Source: Setoptus koraiensis (taxonomy: Eukaryota > Arthropoda). From it: 64,000 nucleotides of DNA. Positions 47,018 through 60,745 of the stretch are shown here, one piece after another. The position numbers and the translations under genes were made by a program. The DNA lies in NCBI GenBank assembly GCA_048013815.1, contig CM106585.1, positions 4,774,001-4,838,000 of the forward strand, in the 5' to 3' direction. How positions within the stretch are numbered: position 1 is the stretch's first letter; the number at the start of each line of letters is the position of its first letter. Below the pieces are notes generated by a model. It was not told the DNA's origin. It did no database searches and was given only the letters and a program-made list of their open reading frames with translations.

Positions 47018-48509
47018 AGGCGCGCCGGTGTCAAACAACTCGGGCGAGTGACGCAAGAGCCAGGCCGGCGGGCGCTAGTGACGCATTACGTCATTGAGCA
47101 CCAGCAACAGTGTTGGCGGCGCCGACATGGTTGCTCAAACATTGTTCAGTAAACAATGGCCAATTGATTTTGAGCACATTATACATGCCACGACCGTAAT
47201 CAAAATATATTGGTCTCGCTAACTGTCGCCGGCTAGCTGTTTTAGGTTGTCGACTAGGCCGTTTGGGCAATAAAGTCAAACGTTTTTGCCCCATTTAAGC
47301 CACACCGTCTATGGGGCCTCTCACAGGTTCCATTGTGTGGCTGCCACCTTGGCCACTGGCTAACCGTTGGTCTCTTTTGTGCTGGGCCTGCTGTGGCTGG
47401 CGCATGTGCATTCGGGGGGCCCCGTGCGCCGTGTCGGGATGGGTGTTTGTGTTTTATGTCGAAATAGTTGGCAGAGATTGCGTCAGAGGACGTGGCTGGT
47501 GCGTGAGACAAAAAGAGATTTGCAAATTTCTTGCACATGTGCGCGTGCCCACTGTAAAGGCACTTTAAACGCACAACCACAATTTGGCACAATGTTGGCG
47601 CGTTTATTAGTGGACGAGGCCGCCCGGGTTTGGCGGGCGCTGCTCACCGTGGCGCTGCAAGTGCCAGTTTTTCGCAGATTGACTTTCCATTCCAGAGATA
47701 ACAAGGTCACAAGTAAATCGACGCTCGCGCCCAAGACACTCGACCGAAAACTCAACGCCAGGCTGCGGGCCACGGCGGGGGTCAGCGGCGAGCTGGTGTG
47801 GGCGACATTTGCATTAGTATTCTTGTGTGCGACGCGCCAGCGGTGCAGCCAGCGAGTTGTGCTGCTCGTGTTGCGCAATATGCCGTGGCGCAACACGAGC
47901 AATAACAGCAACAGCAACGGCGCCAACAACAACAAACAACAACATCAACAGCAGCAACAGCGACAAACAACAACAACGGCGCGCGATTAATCATTCCCGT
48001 GCAGCGCTCCGTTAGGTGGCCTGTGGGCCGGCCAGTTTCGCCAGTCCCTTTGGGCCGTTTCGCCAGTTTCTTTTGGCTTTTTTCGCGGCTTGTGTGTCGG
48101 CTCACGGGCCCCTTGTCCTTGTCAGACTCTCTTGCTCTTGCTCTCGGTTGCGCGCGCCGGGCGCCCCAATTCTCAAAAGGGGCCCCAGTTGCGCGAAACA
48201 AAGATTGGCGCCGCTAAGCGTGTCAATTTTTGTGCGCCATCGAGCCGCCGAGGCCGCCCACTCGGCGGGCCCGCCGATTTCTGGCTGCCCGAGCTGGTCG
48301 CGCAAACCGGCCGCCCGAACCGGCCGCCCGAACAATACACTCGGTGGCACTGTGCGCCGGGCTGCCCGCGCCACAGAGCGCGCCGTGCGGCATGCACGCC
48401 GAACGGGGCCCCCACGGTTGGCCGATAATCAAGATAGATCCATTGCGACGCGCATTACACACGCCGACATTACACGATTGGACAGTGGCCAACGCCGGCT
48501 GGCGGGCTG

Positions 48510-48515
48510 ACTAGA

Positions 48516-48555
<40 letters not shown>

Positions 48556-48560
48556 GGGCT
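48510..48560. repeat. GGCT tetranucleotide microsatellite
   Basis: About ten GGCT units in a row, grading into GGCGGGCT variants. Confidence 0.95.
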
Positions 48561-49145
48561 GGCGGCTGGCGGGCGCGCGGGCCGCTGGCGGGCTCGCTCG
48601 CCGGGGCCCGTGTAATTAAATTAGCAGCAGTTAGTTCATTAGCGAGCGGAACTAGATCAAGATGGCGCATACACACACACACTCGACGGGTTGAGGACAC
48701 TGTCGCGCGATAGGAACCGCGTGCACCTAGACCGAAACTGAAACCGAAAACAATGGCGCCGGTGGGGCGCGCCAAACAGCGCGTGCATTGCGTAACGGGC
48801 CGCCGCCGGCTGCCGGCTCAAAACAATCTTGGTGTAATGGTTACTTTAACTTTTACTTTTGCTCTCCGCGCCAGTGTCTGGCTGTTGGCCCGCTGCTGGC
48901 ACGCTCATCATCAAGTAATCACCTTGCCCTACTAATTGAGCGCCCACGGTGCGCACCCAATTAAAGGGGCCCCGGCGCGTTTCTCGGCGAGCCCGGCGCG
49001 CGCGACACAATCGAACGACGTCTAATAACAACGCAACTTCCAAAGCAACGCATGGGCGCCCCATGCCCGATCGCGCGCCGCCACGCAGACAGCGGCCAAT
49101 GTCGGCCAACAATACGCATACAATACACAAACCCATATACCCATG

Positions 49146-49200
49146 CCGCGTATAAATATATAAGCGAGCGGCGCCATCTTCATTAGCGACTCGCAGATAA
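49146..49200 (+). promoter_or_regulatory. Candidate TATA-type core promoter
   Basis: TATAAATATATAAG at about 49151-49164 stands in otherwise GC-rich DNA and is followed about 30 bases on by TTCATTAG, an initiator-like word. It lies about 4 kb upstream of the GPR158-like start codon, same strand. It may mark an upstream untranslated exon or be a chance motif. Confidence 0.25.
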
Positions 49201-49492
49201 TTAACAAACAGTCGCCAGCTTGGGTGCCAATATCGTGCACGCGCTGAAACGGGGGCGCCGCTGCGCCGAGATTAGCGAGATTAACGCGCGCAAAGATGAT
49301 ATGATATGTTCGCCTATGTGTGCCCAATCAGCTACGCAACGCGCTCCAACGATCCGCTTCCGGCCGGCGAGCCACTCGCTGTTGCCGGCAATTGTCACAG
49401 GGGTCGGGCCCTGCGACAATCAGCACCTCGCCACTTGTGGCCAATCACTTTTTTGCGCTGGCCGCGATTTGAGTCCTGGCCCAAAAGTCCTG

Positions 49493-49572
49493 CTCCTTCG
49501 CGCTGAAGCGCGCTGCTTGCACTGCAAAAGTCCTGCTCCTTTGCGCCACAAAAGTTCTGCTCCTTTGCGCGG
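49493..49572. repeat. Three direct repeats of an AAAAGTCCTGCTCCTTTGCGC unit
   Basis: The words AAAAGTCCTGCTCC(T)TTCGCGC, AAAAGTCCTGCTCCTTTGCGC and AAAAGTTCTGCTCCTTTGCGC occur in succession, the first two spaced by about 35 unrelated bases. Confidence 0.85.
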
Positions 49573-50631
49573 CCCAGGTCGAACCAGCGGCCAGTGGATA
49601 TCCACAAAATATTCACGAATTGGGCATTCATTGGGCGAATCCGTGCGCGGTACGAAATCATTAGCGGTCTCGCCGGCGAAACACGCTCCGTTTTCGACGC
49701 AATCATTTTTTCTTCGAAATATCCGACCACATTATTGCGTCATTCACATGTGCGTCTTGTGTGTCCATCGCTGGCCGGCGCACTCGAGTCTCGCTGGCCA
49801 GCACTCGAGAGGCGCCGGCGAGCGTCAAGTGAGCATTAATTTGTGCTCGCTCCGCTCAAAAGTTGCCATTGGGTGCCGAAGGTCGGCGCCGAGGCGGCCG
49901 CCCCCGCACCGTCGTGTATTCACATAATTTTATTATTTATTCCCTGTGGCCATGCGAGTTCATTTTTGACACATAACAAGCGAGCGAGAGAGCGCGGGGG
50001 CGCCACAGCGACACAGCGAACGAGCTAGAGAACAAGATAAAGAGAAGCGAGATGAGAAGAAGCCAAAGAAAAGTTGCCAATGCAAGGGGGCGCGAGGGCG
50101 CAATCTCGCCATCTAGCCATTATCTGCGCAACTTGAAGTGACTGCCAGCGCTGCGTTGCGGCCCGGCGCGCACCTATGCACCGTTAGCTTGCCATGTTTG
50201 TCTGACAAGCCAGCGCTATGTGTGTCGCTATGTGCCGTTATGTGCCGCTATGTGCCGCTATGTGCCGCCGAACACAACGCAAACACAACAAGGGCACAAC
50301 GCACACGCACACACATCAACACCAGTCTAGACAAAAGCGGCAAACGGCAAGCCAGCGAGCGAGCTCGGCCCGACGTATAAAAATGACAGTGTCGCGCCAC
50401 TATTACTAGCGTTATTATCATTATTATCGTGTTGCCAGTGAGGCTACTAGCAGCTACAGCAAGATACAGCAAGCGGCCTCGGTAATTCGCTTTGGTGATT
50501 ATGCGCCGCTTACCTGAATCGGCCAACGGTTACATAACATAGAGTGCGAAAAAGTTGCTGCGCCGTTCGGGTGGCGCGATTTATTTTTCTCCGGCGATCA
50601 TCGGCGGTCAAGTCGCACGACAGCCAAACAG

Positions 50632-50724
50632 AACAGCAACCACCAGCAACAGCCACAACAACCGCCGGCAACAGCCACAACAACCGCCGGCAACGGCCAC
50701 AACAACCGCCGGCAACAGCAAGCC
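50632..50724. repeat. 22-base minisatellite (CAACAGCCACAACAACCGCCGG family)
   Basis: Three near-exact 22-base units (CAGCCACAACAACCGCCGGCAA) in tandem, flanked by further CAACAG words. Confidence 0.9.
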
Positions 50725-50921
50725 AACAGCAGCAAGCCAAAGCGGCAACAAAGAATTAGATTAGCACAGTACGACGGCGAGCAACAACGCAGCAATCGAG
50801 CAATATCGCCAGAGTGACCATTAATGAGCGACTCGAGCGTGTGTGGTCAACTGAACGGCTCGGCCGCAAACAGCCCGGCCCCAGCCAGGGGTCATGTGCG
50901 CCGCGTTGCCGGCCCGAGCGA

Positions 50922-50933
50922 GCGTATAAATAA
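50922..50933 (+). promoter_or_regulatory. Isolated TATAAATAAAG motif
   Basis: A single TATAAATAAAG stands between GC-rich blocks, followed by purine-rich DNA. As a TATA box it could serve a transcript running right toward the GPR158-like gene about 2.2 kb away. There is no other support. Confidence 0.2.
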
Positions 50934-51205
50934 AGTGAATAAGAAGAAGTGGTTTATATTTGTATTTGCGGGCCCCCGAGTCAGTAAGTAGCACACGAGT
51001 CGGCCCACTATTACACATAACGGTGCGCTGCGTTTATTTATTTAATGCCAGCGCCCCCCGCGCCCAGATAAAGAGAGATAATCTGATCAAGAGGCGCGAT
51101 ATTTATTCGCGGCGAACAGCGAGTCGCCAATCGCCCATCGCCCATCGCGATATCGAGTGCAAGTTGCAACAAAGAAGCGCCACAACACAGTGCAAAGAAG
51201 ATGCG

Positions 51206-51370
51206 CAAGCCGCCGACAACAACCAACGACAACAACAACAACCGACAACAACCAACAACAACCAGCGACCACCACAACAACTGACGACAACTGACGAAGA
51301 CAACAACCGACCACAACAACCAACGGCAACAACCGACCACAACAACCAGCGACAACAACCGATCACCACG
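51206..51370. repeat. Interrupted ACAACC/CAACAA repeat
   Basis: Irregular runs of ACAACAACC and CGACAACAACC over about 165 bases, similar in style to the 44 kb and 50.6 kb arrays. Confidence 0.85.
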
Positions 51371-51996
51371 AGCCAAGAAAAGAAGCTGAGCGAGATAAGC
51401 CGCCAAACGCAAACCAACGAACAATATCAATGATACAGTGATAAACATATCCATCACTGATACCCGTAGAGTGGCCATTGTTGTTACGCGGCAACCTGTT
51501 CACATGCACCGAGCTTGCAATTATCCAGCAGCGCTGATTGACCGAAAAGTTGCGTGACACCACTGATTTGGCTACCGCCGGGGCCCGCTTGACAGGCCGC
51601 ACTGTGGGCCCACCAATCAACTCGCTCATCGATCAATGGCGCTGACATTATCGCCAATTATTAACAGAAATTATGAACAGGTACCGTCAAACAGCGACCG
51701 TTAGCATATTGCCAGCAAATCATTTTTGCAGTTGTAATATCTGCTCTTGTTTGTGTTGTTGTAGGCGCCACCGCTGCTGCCATATTGCACCGGCGCCACT
51801 GTCAGTGCCATAATTAACTGTGTGTGTGTGCGTGTGTGTGTGGCCCATAAAAGGAGCCCAAACAAATTCCGCAGATCGCTCAATTATCGGGCGCGAGGTA
51901 TTGTCACACAGACGATACCCGTCACGAATACCCACTCGTGTGCTCGTGTGCCGGCCGGCCGGTGACCGACCTATCCAATAATTGAAATAATCGGAG

Positions 51997-52027
51997 AATA
52001 ATTCTCTCTCTCTCTCTCTCTCTCTCA
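51997..52027. repeat. TC dinucleotide microsatellite
   Basis: About thirteen TC units in a row. Confidence 0.95.
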
Positions 52028-53149
52028 CTCATTCATTAGCGCTCATTATTGCAATTGTAACTGCACAGCAAATTGATAACGCATTATTTTCCACAAACAC
52101 ACACACACACCGTGTGCGGCTCAATTTTTGGGGCCCCTCAAGCTGAACAAACCCGCAAACGAACAAATTCTTTGCCTGTCCCCCAAAAGTCATCATATAT
52201 CACATCTAATCCCATCATTTATCACAACAGTGAATCAAGTGGCTCGCAGCAACATTAATAACTGACACACGCCAGCCAGCCAGTCAGAATGGGGCCCAAC
52301 AATAGTTGCCACAACAGTCGCCACAGCACGCTTGTCCCAACGACAGCAACAACAACAACGGCGAAATAGTTTGCCAAACGGCAAATGTTGTTGTTGTGTT
52401 GCATCAGCAAGGTCAAGATTATTGTTATTGTTACTATTACTATTACTACTGTATTACTGTTGCTGGCGCGCCATTTTGTTTCAAAACAAGCGATAAATTA
52501 CGAGAGCTCACCGAAGAACCGACCCCAGCGAAACAAAGCAAATGATGAACGTTACAAACGGCACAACAGTTTCTCTCACTCTCTCCATTGAGCTCCATTG
52601 AGCTCCATTGAGCGCTCAGTCGAAATATAAACATAATTAATTAATACACACACACGCACACACATTATGAGAGATGGCGGAGCGCGACGATTCAAAGTAA
52701 TAATGCATAATTAATTAATATAAACGTTCGAGATACCGAGTTACCGCCGAGAGCCGAGACTTGAGTTTGTTTTTTGCGCCTTTGACCTTTGCAGCAGCGC
52801 GCGCTTTTGCGTAACATAGGCGCCAATCGCCGGGCCCCCCCGCTCATCAGTCAGTCGCGGCGACGTATTTGCCACTTTTGCCAGTCAGACGTAATACGTA
52901 GCGCGCGTAGTTACGTAATGCGCGCAGCGAGCTTGTTATCAGTTTTGTTAATCTGATAGTGATTACTTGCACACAACATTGTCACACACTGTGTTTGTGC
53001 GTATTGGAATTAAAAATAGACGCAGCTAGACGAATTAAATTAAATTTCATTAACATCAACAGTGCGCGCAAATATATTTTCTATCAAGCTAATAAACAGA
53101 CAGATAAATAAGCTCACATTTATAAGCTCACTTACAGCAGTCAGTTGCC

Positions 53150-55629
53150 ATGAAGACGGGCAGCCTGTCGTCGTGTTATTTTGACGGCTCGCTGCGGGCG
53201 CCTCACTTAACACTGGCCACTTTATTAACGCTATTGTTTTTATGCAAATCATTTGTCTGCAACTCGAGTGCAACTAGCGCCACAACACCCACCAACAACA
53301 ACAACAACAACAACAACAACCATCACCACCTACACCATTGGCACCATTTTCACCGTCGTCCGTTAGAACAACAAACGCAACAGCAACGACAAAAATTGAT
53401 AGAAGCGTTTGCGAATCAAGCCAACGAAGCCGGCCAAACCGAAGCTGTGACGCCAAGTTTCTTGATAAACAAACAATCTAGTCTGGACTTTTGGATGTCG
53501 CTAGTAAACAGAAACGAAGAATTAAGCCTTAAATTGGCGCAATTAGAATCATTGTCGCACGAAACTAGCGCCCTACATTATTTAGACGAGATATACACAA
53601 GCGTGCAAGTGAGGCAACAACAACAACTTGTAGATTATCTGCATCAGCTCAAAAATGTCACCACATGGCCTTTAGCAAAAATACTAACTATTCTAATTAG
53701 GGGTCCCCTGCGCAGCGTCAATCTAGACGAGGCCGGCTGGCTGAGTTTGTCCGGCGAGGACAGGGTGCGCTTGTTGAGCGGAAGTGCGGTCAATGTGCCC
53801 GTTGTCAACAGTTTGAGCTCTATCGAGGCCCAATGGCACCAGCAATTGAACCAAGCGAACAACAACAGCACTCACAACGATGCCTTCGTAAATGAGCTCG
53901 ATCTGATCAGGTCGCTGTACGACGATGATAATGAACTGATGATTGACAACAACAACAACAGCAACAACAACAACTTGAGAGATGGCGACGGCGACAGTGT
54001 CACCTCGTCCACAAACGGGCCCGGCACGACCAAGGGCGACGACGACAACACTCACGGCTCGATCAACACAGAGACACAAGCAACAGAAACAACAGTGACA
54101 CCACAACTGCCTCAACAACAGCAACAACAGCACACCACCGATGCAAATCGCTCATCGAAGGGGCCCAAAGCGGGCCCCAGTTCGCCTCACAGTAACCTGC
54201 ACGAGTGCACCAGAACTACCTTTGACGAGCTCAATATAAAATACAGGCCCGTTTACGAGAGAAAATTGCATCGCCTCTACAGACGCCAGGCTCAATTGGC
54301 CGTGGATAATTCAAATCTGATAACTAATCTTCTCGTGCACTCAGATAATAAATTGTTGAGCAAGTATCTCAAGAGGAAATTCTTTAGATTTTTGGTGAAA
54401 TTGAATGTGCAAACAGACGAGAAAATACTAGCCTCTGGCCTTATATTCACCGATTCGGATTTGTCGTTGCTGGCGCAGCCAGTGCGCCGCTCCGTTGCCG
54501 CCAAATTTCAGTCGGTGCCGCACGCTGGCGCAACCGCCAGCACCGCCACCGCCAACAACAACAACAGCAACAACAACAGCAACAACAGCAGCAACAACAA
54601 CAACGGCATCGACGGCAACAGCACTATCCACAGTCGGATATTGGCACCAACAACAAATCCAGCTGCACCAGAACAAATCCAGGGGTCAGTTGCGACCAGA
54701 TGCAACGCCAGTTGCAGCGTTGAACCGGCAACAATACCCGGCACCGGCACGGGTACCCGTGCCGGCACCAGCGGCGGTGAGCATATTGGCTCGGCGGCGG
54801 CGGCGGCGGCCATTAGAAGAGGAAAGAGACAGTATTTATTCAACTTCCGGCGTCATTATGATACAAGTAGCAGCGACGGTGCGCTCATGCTAGGCTACGA
54901 TACTGGCTCACATCAACCAGACAACTATAACAACGACGATCACAATGAGCCCATCGATGGCCGTTTCATTTATGCGCCCACCGTGTACCGGAAATTGCCG
55001 ATTGGTCGCCATCAGACGCCGGGCATCGGCGAGGCTACAGTGAATAACAACAATAATAACAATAATAATGACGACGACGATACGACCGGCCAATCAAGCT
55101 ACGATCAGCAAGCCGGCAAGCTGGCCACATCAAGTAGGTCAAGTGTGGCCAGCGAGTCCACCTATGTAGATCTCGGTCAGCATCGAGTGGCCGGACTGCA
55201 CAGCAACTCGGTGAATAGCTACTTCAAGCCGGATAGGCCAATAGATTTCTACAACATTTGGCAGGCCAATTATCGTCACAGTCAAGCGACGACAACAGCC
55301 AATCCGACCGACCTAGACAACGGCAACAGTAACAACGGCAACGGTGGTGATAACTTTTCTAATTTGACGCCTATAAATGAATTAATTGAAAGATTGCACA
55401 AGCAACATGAAGCAAATTTTGCCTCAACAACCACGACATATAGTGGCCAGTCAAACAACTACAACAACAACAGCAGCAGCGCCGATAGATCCACCTTCAA
55501 TTTGTATTACACCGACGGCAAATGGTCGGCGCCCTATTTAGATTGCGGCGTCACCAATACCTGGCTTATCACATATTCTGTGCCATTCTTCAGCCTAGAT
55601 CCGCGCCATCCGACCAGACCCCTATTCAG
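53150..55629 (+). CDS. First coding exon of a GPR158/GPR179-like class C receptor (ectodomain, partial gene)
   Basis: ATG at 53150 opens 826 codons plus two bases, ending at donor AG|GTGAGC (55630). A signal peptide is at about 17-38 (LTLATLLTLLFLCKSFVCNS). The ordered parts recall the GPR158/179/Smog ectodomain: an N-terminal helical region, RRQAQLAVDNSNLITNLLV, QTDEKILASGLIFTDSDL, then the Cache-domain end YYTDGKWSAPYLDCGVTNTW followed by LITYSVPFFSLDP. That last part aligns well with remembered GPR179 sequence (SPPFLEC...GWLITLSATFYGLKPD). Asn-, Gln- and Thr-rich low-complexity blocks interrupt it, so it is longer than vertebrate counterparts. The rest of the Cache domain, the EGF-like part and seven helices must lie in later exons, not found up to 64000. 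Such receptors signal through G proteins or RGS partners and sense glycine in vertebrates. Confidence 0.7.
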
Positions 55630-57716
55630 GTGAGCGAACTGTGCCTCTGTGCAGCCTAGAATATGCCTCTCTCTCTCTGTTCCATTTCCGGTTCGCTTGC
55701 TTTTATTTTATTTTTCAATTGTTAGCCAGTTCATCTGACTCACTTGCGAGGTGATTTGTGGCTGCCACATGCAGCCTTTGGCCTTTCATCGGCCCAGTTA
55801 CGAATGAAACGATTTCAAGTTCACATTTGCCGCCAATAACGGGCCATTGTTCTCGCAACAAAGTAATCGAAATCAAACGTTGTGCTGGTCGCCATCAATC
55901 AAACAGAGTGCGCCCCTCATTGTGCGATCTCGGCGGGCCGGCTAACAAGCCGAAATTGGCCCGTTCCATTGTAGCGCACTCTATCTATTTTATTTTATTT
56001 TTATTTCCACAACAACGACATTCGGCCTTTTTTGGGCTCACCTGTTCTGGACACACGAAATCTGGTGGCCAGAGAGCGGGGCCAGTCTCGCTGGGTGTCT
56101 CACTGTGTGTCTCACTGAGGCAAATGTCGAAGATTGATAACAATCGGCTTGGCGGGCCCCACGGCTGTGTCCGGCGCCGGCAACGATTTCGGACAGAGGA
56201 AAGGGCAAATGGAGCGCCAGTCGGGCGCTCCATTCCAGCGCGAGCACGCAGCGCACCGAAAAGGAAATCGCAACCTCGAAATAATCGGCCCAAGTGACGC
56301 GATCCAACCGAACAAAAAATTCGCCACTCAAAAAAGAAACCGCTCCAGATTGGGGCGCCTATTTGCTTACACTGGCTCTTGGTCTCACAGCGCGCGCGGC
56401 TTTGCCCGGTTCGCGCAACTCGTTTTAATTTCCAAACAGTTGCGAAAATCGCCCTTGCATTGCAGCAGTGTGCAATGGCCACGGATTCGGGGGCCCATTG
56501 TGTGGGCTGGCTGAATTGTAAGTTTTTCAATGACTCCATGCTTTTGTTTGTGTGCGAATGTAGCGGAAAAACGGCGCTGGCCAGATTGAATTGAAATGAG
56601 CGAGCTAAACAAGCGAAAAATTTGTGTGAAAAAAAGCAGGCTCCATTCATCCATTCTTGTCTGGAATCTCTCGAATCAGTGAATGTGTGCGATTCTTTCG
56701 CACGGTCCCCTTTCGCGCCGGCTGCTTGTGTACATATTGCAACATTTTATACGGGTATTGAGTTGCGTCAAGTCAATTCTCGAGAGCTCTCAAGCGGCCC
56801 CCGATACACAATATCCGAGGCTTGCGAAATGATTCTTTTCGCACTTTCTGTCCGTCTGGCAATACTTCGAGCGACGCCACTCGGGCGCCGCTTCGAGAGC
56901 GCATTGGGAAAATTTCAATATTCGAGCTCATTCTCGCCCGACGCACTGTCGGCCGGAGACGGATAAGTTACTTATGATAAGTACGAGCGCAATGCCGCAT
57001 ACAATGGAGCATTATCTCTGCGCGCCGCAACGGGCCGCACGGGCCGCAACGGGCCGCAAACGAGCGAGCCTAATTTGAGCGGACTAGCAAGTCGAAAGTT
57101 CATCTTGATCGCCTGCCAAGTGCGCCGCGCCGGCCCGGCCGCCCCATCGACCGGCCCCGGCAATCAGGCGGCGCCCGACGCTGCTCGCTGGCGCTATCTG
57201 ATGAGCTCATTTGGGCACGCACACTCGGGCTATTTGTGCGCCAGCCGCCAAATTCATTCAGCGGCGCAATATTTTATTTTTATCTGGGGCCCAAATCTGT
57301 CGGAATCAAATCAGTGCAAGCGCTGATCAAAATGCAGATATTGTATATATTACACGCACACACACACGACAATATCGCTGGCCGCCAGAGATTGTCGTAA
57401 TGGGCCGGCCAGTGTAATGGCTGTTTGTGCGCGATGCGGGCGCCACTGCCTGCGCTGATGATGACGACAAAATGAATTAAACAAACCCCGACCGCGCCGG
57501 GCCCGACCGAGGCCGCGGACACGGAACCGCACATAGTTGCGCAACCACAAACGACAATGCTGAACGCACCGAAGATGAACTTGACTTTAAGCCGGCCCGC
57601 CGGCGGCGCCAGTTTGAATGGCCGCTACGGACGCAACGGGGCTTTGGCGCGCCAGTGCATCACTGCAAGAGCTTATTGCGCCAGCGACCACGGCGACCGA
57701 AGCGACCATGGCGCGC

Positions 57717-57799
57717 GCATAGCGACTTTGGCGACTAGGCGAGCACAGCGACTTTGGCGACTTGGCGAGCACAGCGACTTTGGCCACTGTCGCGCAACT
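57717..57799. repeat. About 27-base tandem repeat (GCGACTTTGGCGACT)
   Basis: Three copies of AGCGACTTTGGCGACTnGGCGAGCAC-type units follow each other, decaying into GCAACTTGGCGACTGTCG. Confidence 0.85.
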
Positions 57800-58899
57800 T
57801 GGCGACTGTCGGGTAACTTGGCGCCCATTCAATGGTCGGCTCGGCGGCTTTCTGACGAACGGGATAATCCTGGCGGATTGACAGAGAGAACAAGGTGATT
57901 TGCTTGCAGCGCGCACTGCATTAGCGCCGTGTGTCGGGCCGGCCAGCATTAGCGCGCCGTGTGCCGGGCCGGCATGTCGCGCGCGCCGGGGCCCCAGTGC
58001 GCATGCAATAAACAGATGGATCTGATGCTATTACTGAATTAGTATGGCCGAGCACTAACTAAACTCAGATATTTATGGACAGACAAAGATATAAACGTTG
58101 CCACGAGTGGCTGCCACTGGCGGCAGCTCAACTTTTGGAGACATCAAATCAGTTTTATGGCCAGCGCACAACAAAGCGGCCCCAGCGCCAACGGTCAGCT
58201 AAGCCGCCAGTTGGGGCCAGTTGGGGCCAGCGCAAACATTGTGTGCATTATCTGGCTTGGCACAGGCCCCACTCGCGCCGACGAGTGGGTCCGAGCTGGA
58301 GCGCCGCCACTGGCTCACAAAACTAGCTTGCCAAAATTAACTGGCGCGCTAATTTTGATGGCGAGCGGGCGGCGCTGTTCGCTTGCTCGCTGCTGGCAAC
58401 ACTCAATTTGAGTGACTAGAAACAACGCAAATCCGCCAAACTCCATTCAGTGATTGTCATTGAGCATCCCGATTGGGGCCCAATAACCAAGATGCCGTCT
58501 CTCGCAAGACGTTGTGCGTCTCCTGTCACTGGCGTCCAGTCGCCTCTGATGCACTCTGCCGGCGCACGACCGGCTGCTCCGCATACGCGACACGGTCGCC
58601 AGTCGGGCCGGCCGTCGGGCCGATATTTGGCGACGTGCGGCAAATCAGTGCGGGCGCAAGCGTGAGTCGGATCGGTCAGATTCATGCGCAACTCGCGCCG
58701 CTGGCTCAAGCTGTCGATCAATGCGCCTAAGCGCCCTCGTCTCGCCCTTGTCTTACCCAATTCGCCATTTCGCCGTTTCGCCATATGCCGCGTCCAGATA
58801 ATTTCGCCTTTTTTCATGCCCGCTCGGGCCCGCCGCCGGCCGGCTGTCCGACAAACGGGCTTCGTGCGTCGCAGCTCGTGGCGCCTTTGGCGGCACTGT

Positions 58900-58925
58900 G
58901 CGACCGGTCGCGAGCGACCGGTCGC
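58900..58925. repeat. Two copies of a 12-base palindrome, GCGACCGGTCGC
   Basis: The self-complementary word GCGACCGGTCGC occurs twice, separated by GA, so the whole 26 bases is nearly a dyad itself. Confidence 0.85.
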
Positions 58926-59967
58926 CGCTCTAGGGCGACCCGCAATCGATCGGGGCACGCAAGTGGCGCGACCGCGGAACCGGACTCGGAATGTCAGCGA
59001 CTCGCTCGCGTGTCGGGCGCAACGCTCTTTTTGAGCGGCTGCCCGAGCGACAGCGCGGGCCGCCCGAGCGGGCACAGCCGTGCAAGTTCAAGATTCCTGC
59101 ATTGATCTCGTTGATTTGTCCTGACTACGGCGAGCCAAGAAGCCATATTTTGGCCTTTGCGTCGAGTGTCCACACACCAGCGCGTCCATTCGCGTTGCTG
59201 CAAACACCAAAAGAGTTATTATTTCCAGTGTCCAGTTCGAATAACAACCGGGCCGATCGGGCCCCAATTCGGCCACATTATAATACAATATGTGGCTGAC
59301 ATATGGCGCCCACTTGGCCCTCGCCTGGCGGCCGGCCGTGTGCGCGCTGGCCGCCACTTTTAATTAATAAGCTCTTTGTGGGCCCCTCAAGGTGGCTCGG
59401 TGAGGCCCGCCGGCCGGCCGCACTCAATCCGATGATATTGCAGTGTGTAATCGGAAACCAGCGAATATATGCATAAATATTTGGCGCGCCGTCATTTCAA
59501 CAATACTATTCACGGCACATTGGCGGCAGCCAGTGGCATTTACGGTCAGCGGCCAGCGGCCAGCGGCCAGCGGCTAGCGGCCATGGCCGGCATTAATTCA
59601 GGCTAGCGGGGGCCATAAATGGCACCGGCGCGACAAGTGTGGCTCGCAACAATGCCGCCACCGGCAACTATTGGGGCCAGCAGCGAGAGTTGCGCCAATA
59701 GTGGCCGGGCCCCAATAGTCGCATGAATGAAATACATTATTATAATATCTTATCCGGTCTTGGCGAGCCAGCGGGCGCTCGGCGAGCGTGCATTCGATGG
59801 ACCATTTCTATTGAAAAGAAATTTTATCTCCTTGGAGGGAGCCATTCTTTTGTGTGCGACTCTTGCCCGGTTCCTCATTTCCATGGCACAATGGCCAATG
59901 TTATTATCGCTATTTTAGCATCTCTTTGTCGATGTCTTTATTGTTGTTGTTGCCGTTTTCGCTATTA

Positions 59968-60041
59968 CCGCCGCCGCCGCCGCCGCCGCCGTCGTCGTCG
60001 TTGTTGCCGTTGTTGCTGTTGTTGCCGTCGTTGTTGTTATA
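59968..60041. repeat. CCG / CGT / GTT trinucleotide repeat
   Basis: Eight or more CCG units pass into GTC and then GTT/GCC triplets over about 75 bases. Confidence 0.9.
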
Positions 60042-60735
60042 CAGTAGTATGTATGCAGTGGTTGGCGCCACTGTTGTTGCCACTCTGCTCCATATCCGTC
60101 CGCCGCATTCTTGGCGGCGCTGATTATCGGGTGTCCAAGGATTTCCGCCAACCAGGGGGCGGTTCGGCGCCGTGAACAACTGCCCAAACAACGAACCGTC
60201 AGCGAACGATTCGTGATTTGACGGCCGGGCGCCTCCCATTGCGGGCTGCCCGTCATGCCGGCCCAACGCACCAGCAAACGCACCCAAACAGAGGTGCGCC
60301 AGCACTAATCGCTCACGCCGCCACGGGCCCCATTCATGGAGGCGCGCGTCTGGATTGATCCGCACGAAATCTGTGCCTGGCCACTGGCCAACGGAGCGAC
60401 ATGCAACATACCTCAACCATTTAATATTTTCTCATTTTCCACCCTATTCCACTCTGATTGTTGCTAGAAATTACTCAAAGCAAATCGATTGAAACAAGTC
60501 CGTCACAGCTAATTGGCTATGCTGCAAAAGCTGCAACAACAAGTGCCTTGGCGACTCGCTTGGCGCCCGGCGACTTAAGCCCCGCGCCAATTCTATAATC
60601 CGGCCTTGCGCGAGTTTTATCCGGCCGGCCCCTGGCTGGATGAAGACTTACGACTGTGCGCTGTTGGCCAGCGAGAACATTTTCAGCTCGCCAGTGATTA
60701 ATGTGCAGGCCCAACACGCCAGCCGAAACGGGCGA

Positions 60736-60745
60736 GGGGGGGGGG
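60736..60745. repeat. G10 homopolymer (copy at 63298-63307)
   Basis: Ten G bases within CGAG(9)GCGCC; the same CGA-G10-CGCC context occurs at 63298-63307. Such tracts are prone to length error in assemblies. Confidence 0.85.

Larger units (their letters stand above)
42003..53149. other. 11 kb GC-rich non-coding region full of simple and tandem repeats
   Basis: No gene is supported over this length. Open frames here are long only because the DNA is GC-rich and repetitive, and they overlap on both strands without protein features. It contains microsatellites (GA, AC, TC, GT, GGCT), short minisatellites, CAA-type trinucleotide runs, many GGGGCCC-type motifs and several isolated TATAAATA motifs. 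It should include the promoter and 5' untranslated region of the GPR158-like gene at 53150. Non-coding RNA genes or distal enhancers could lie here but cannot be told by eye. Confidence 0.5.

Noticed and set aside
48016-49136. Multiple long GC-rich open frames on both strands
   Set aside because: Composition artefacts with mutually overlapping frames and no conserved domain.
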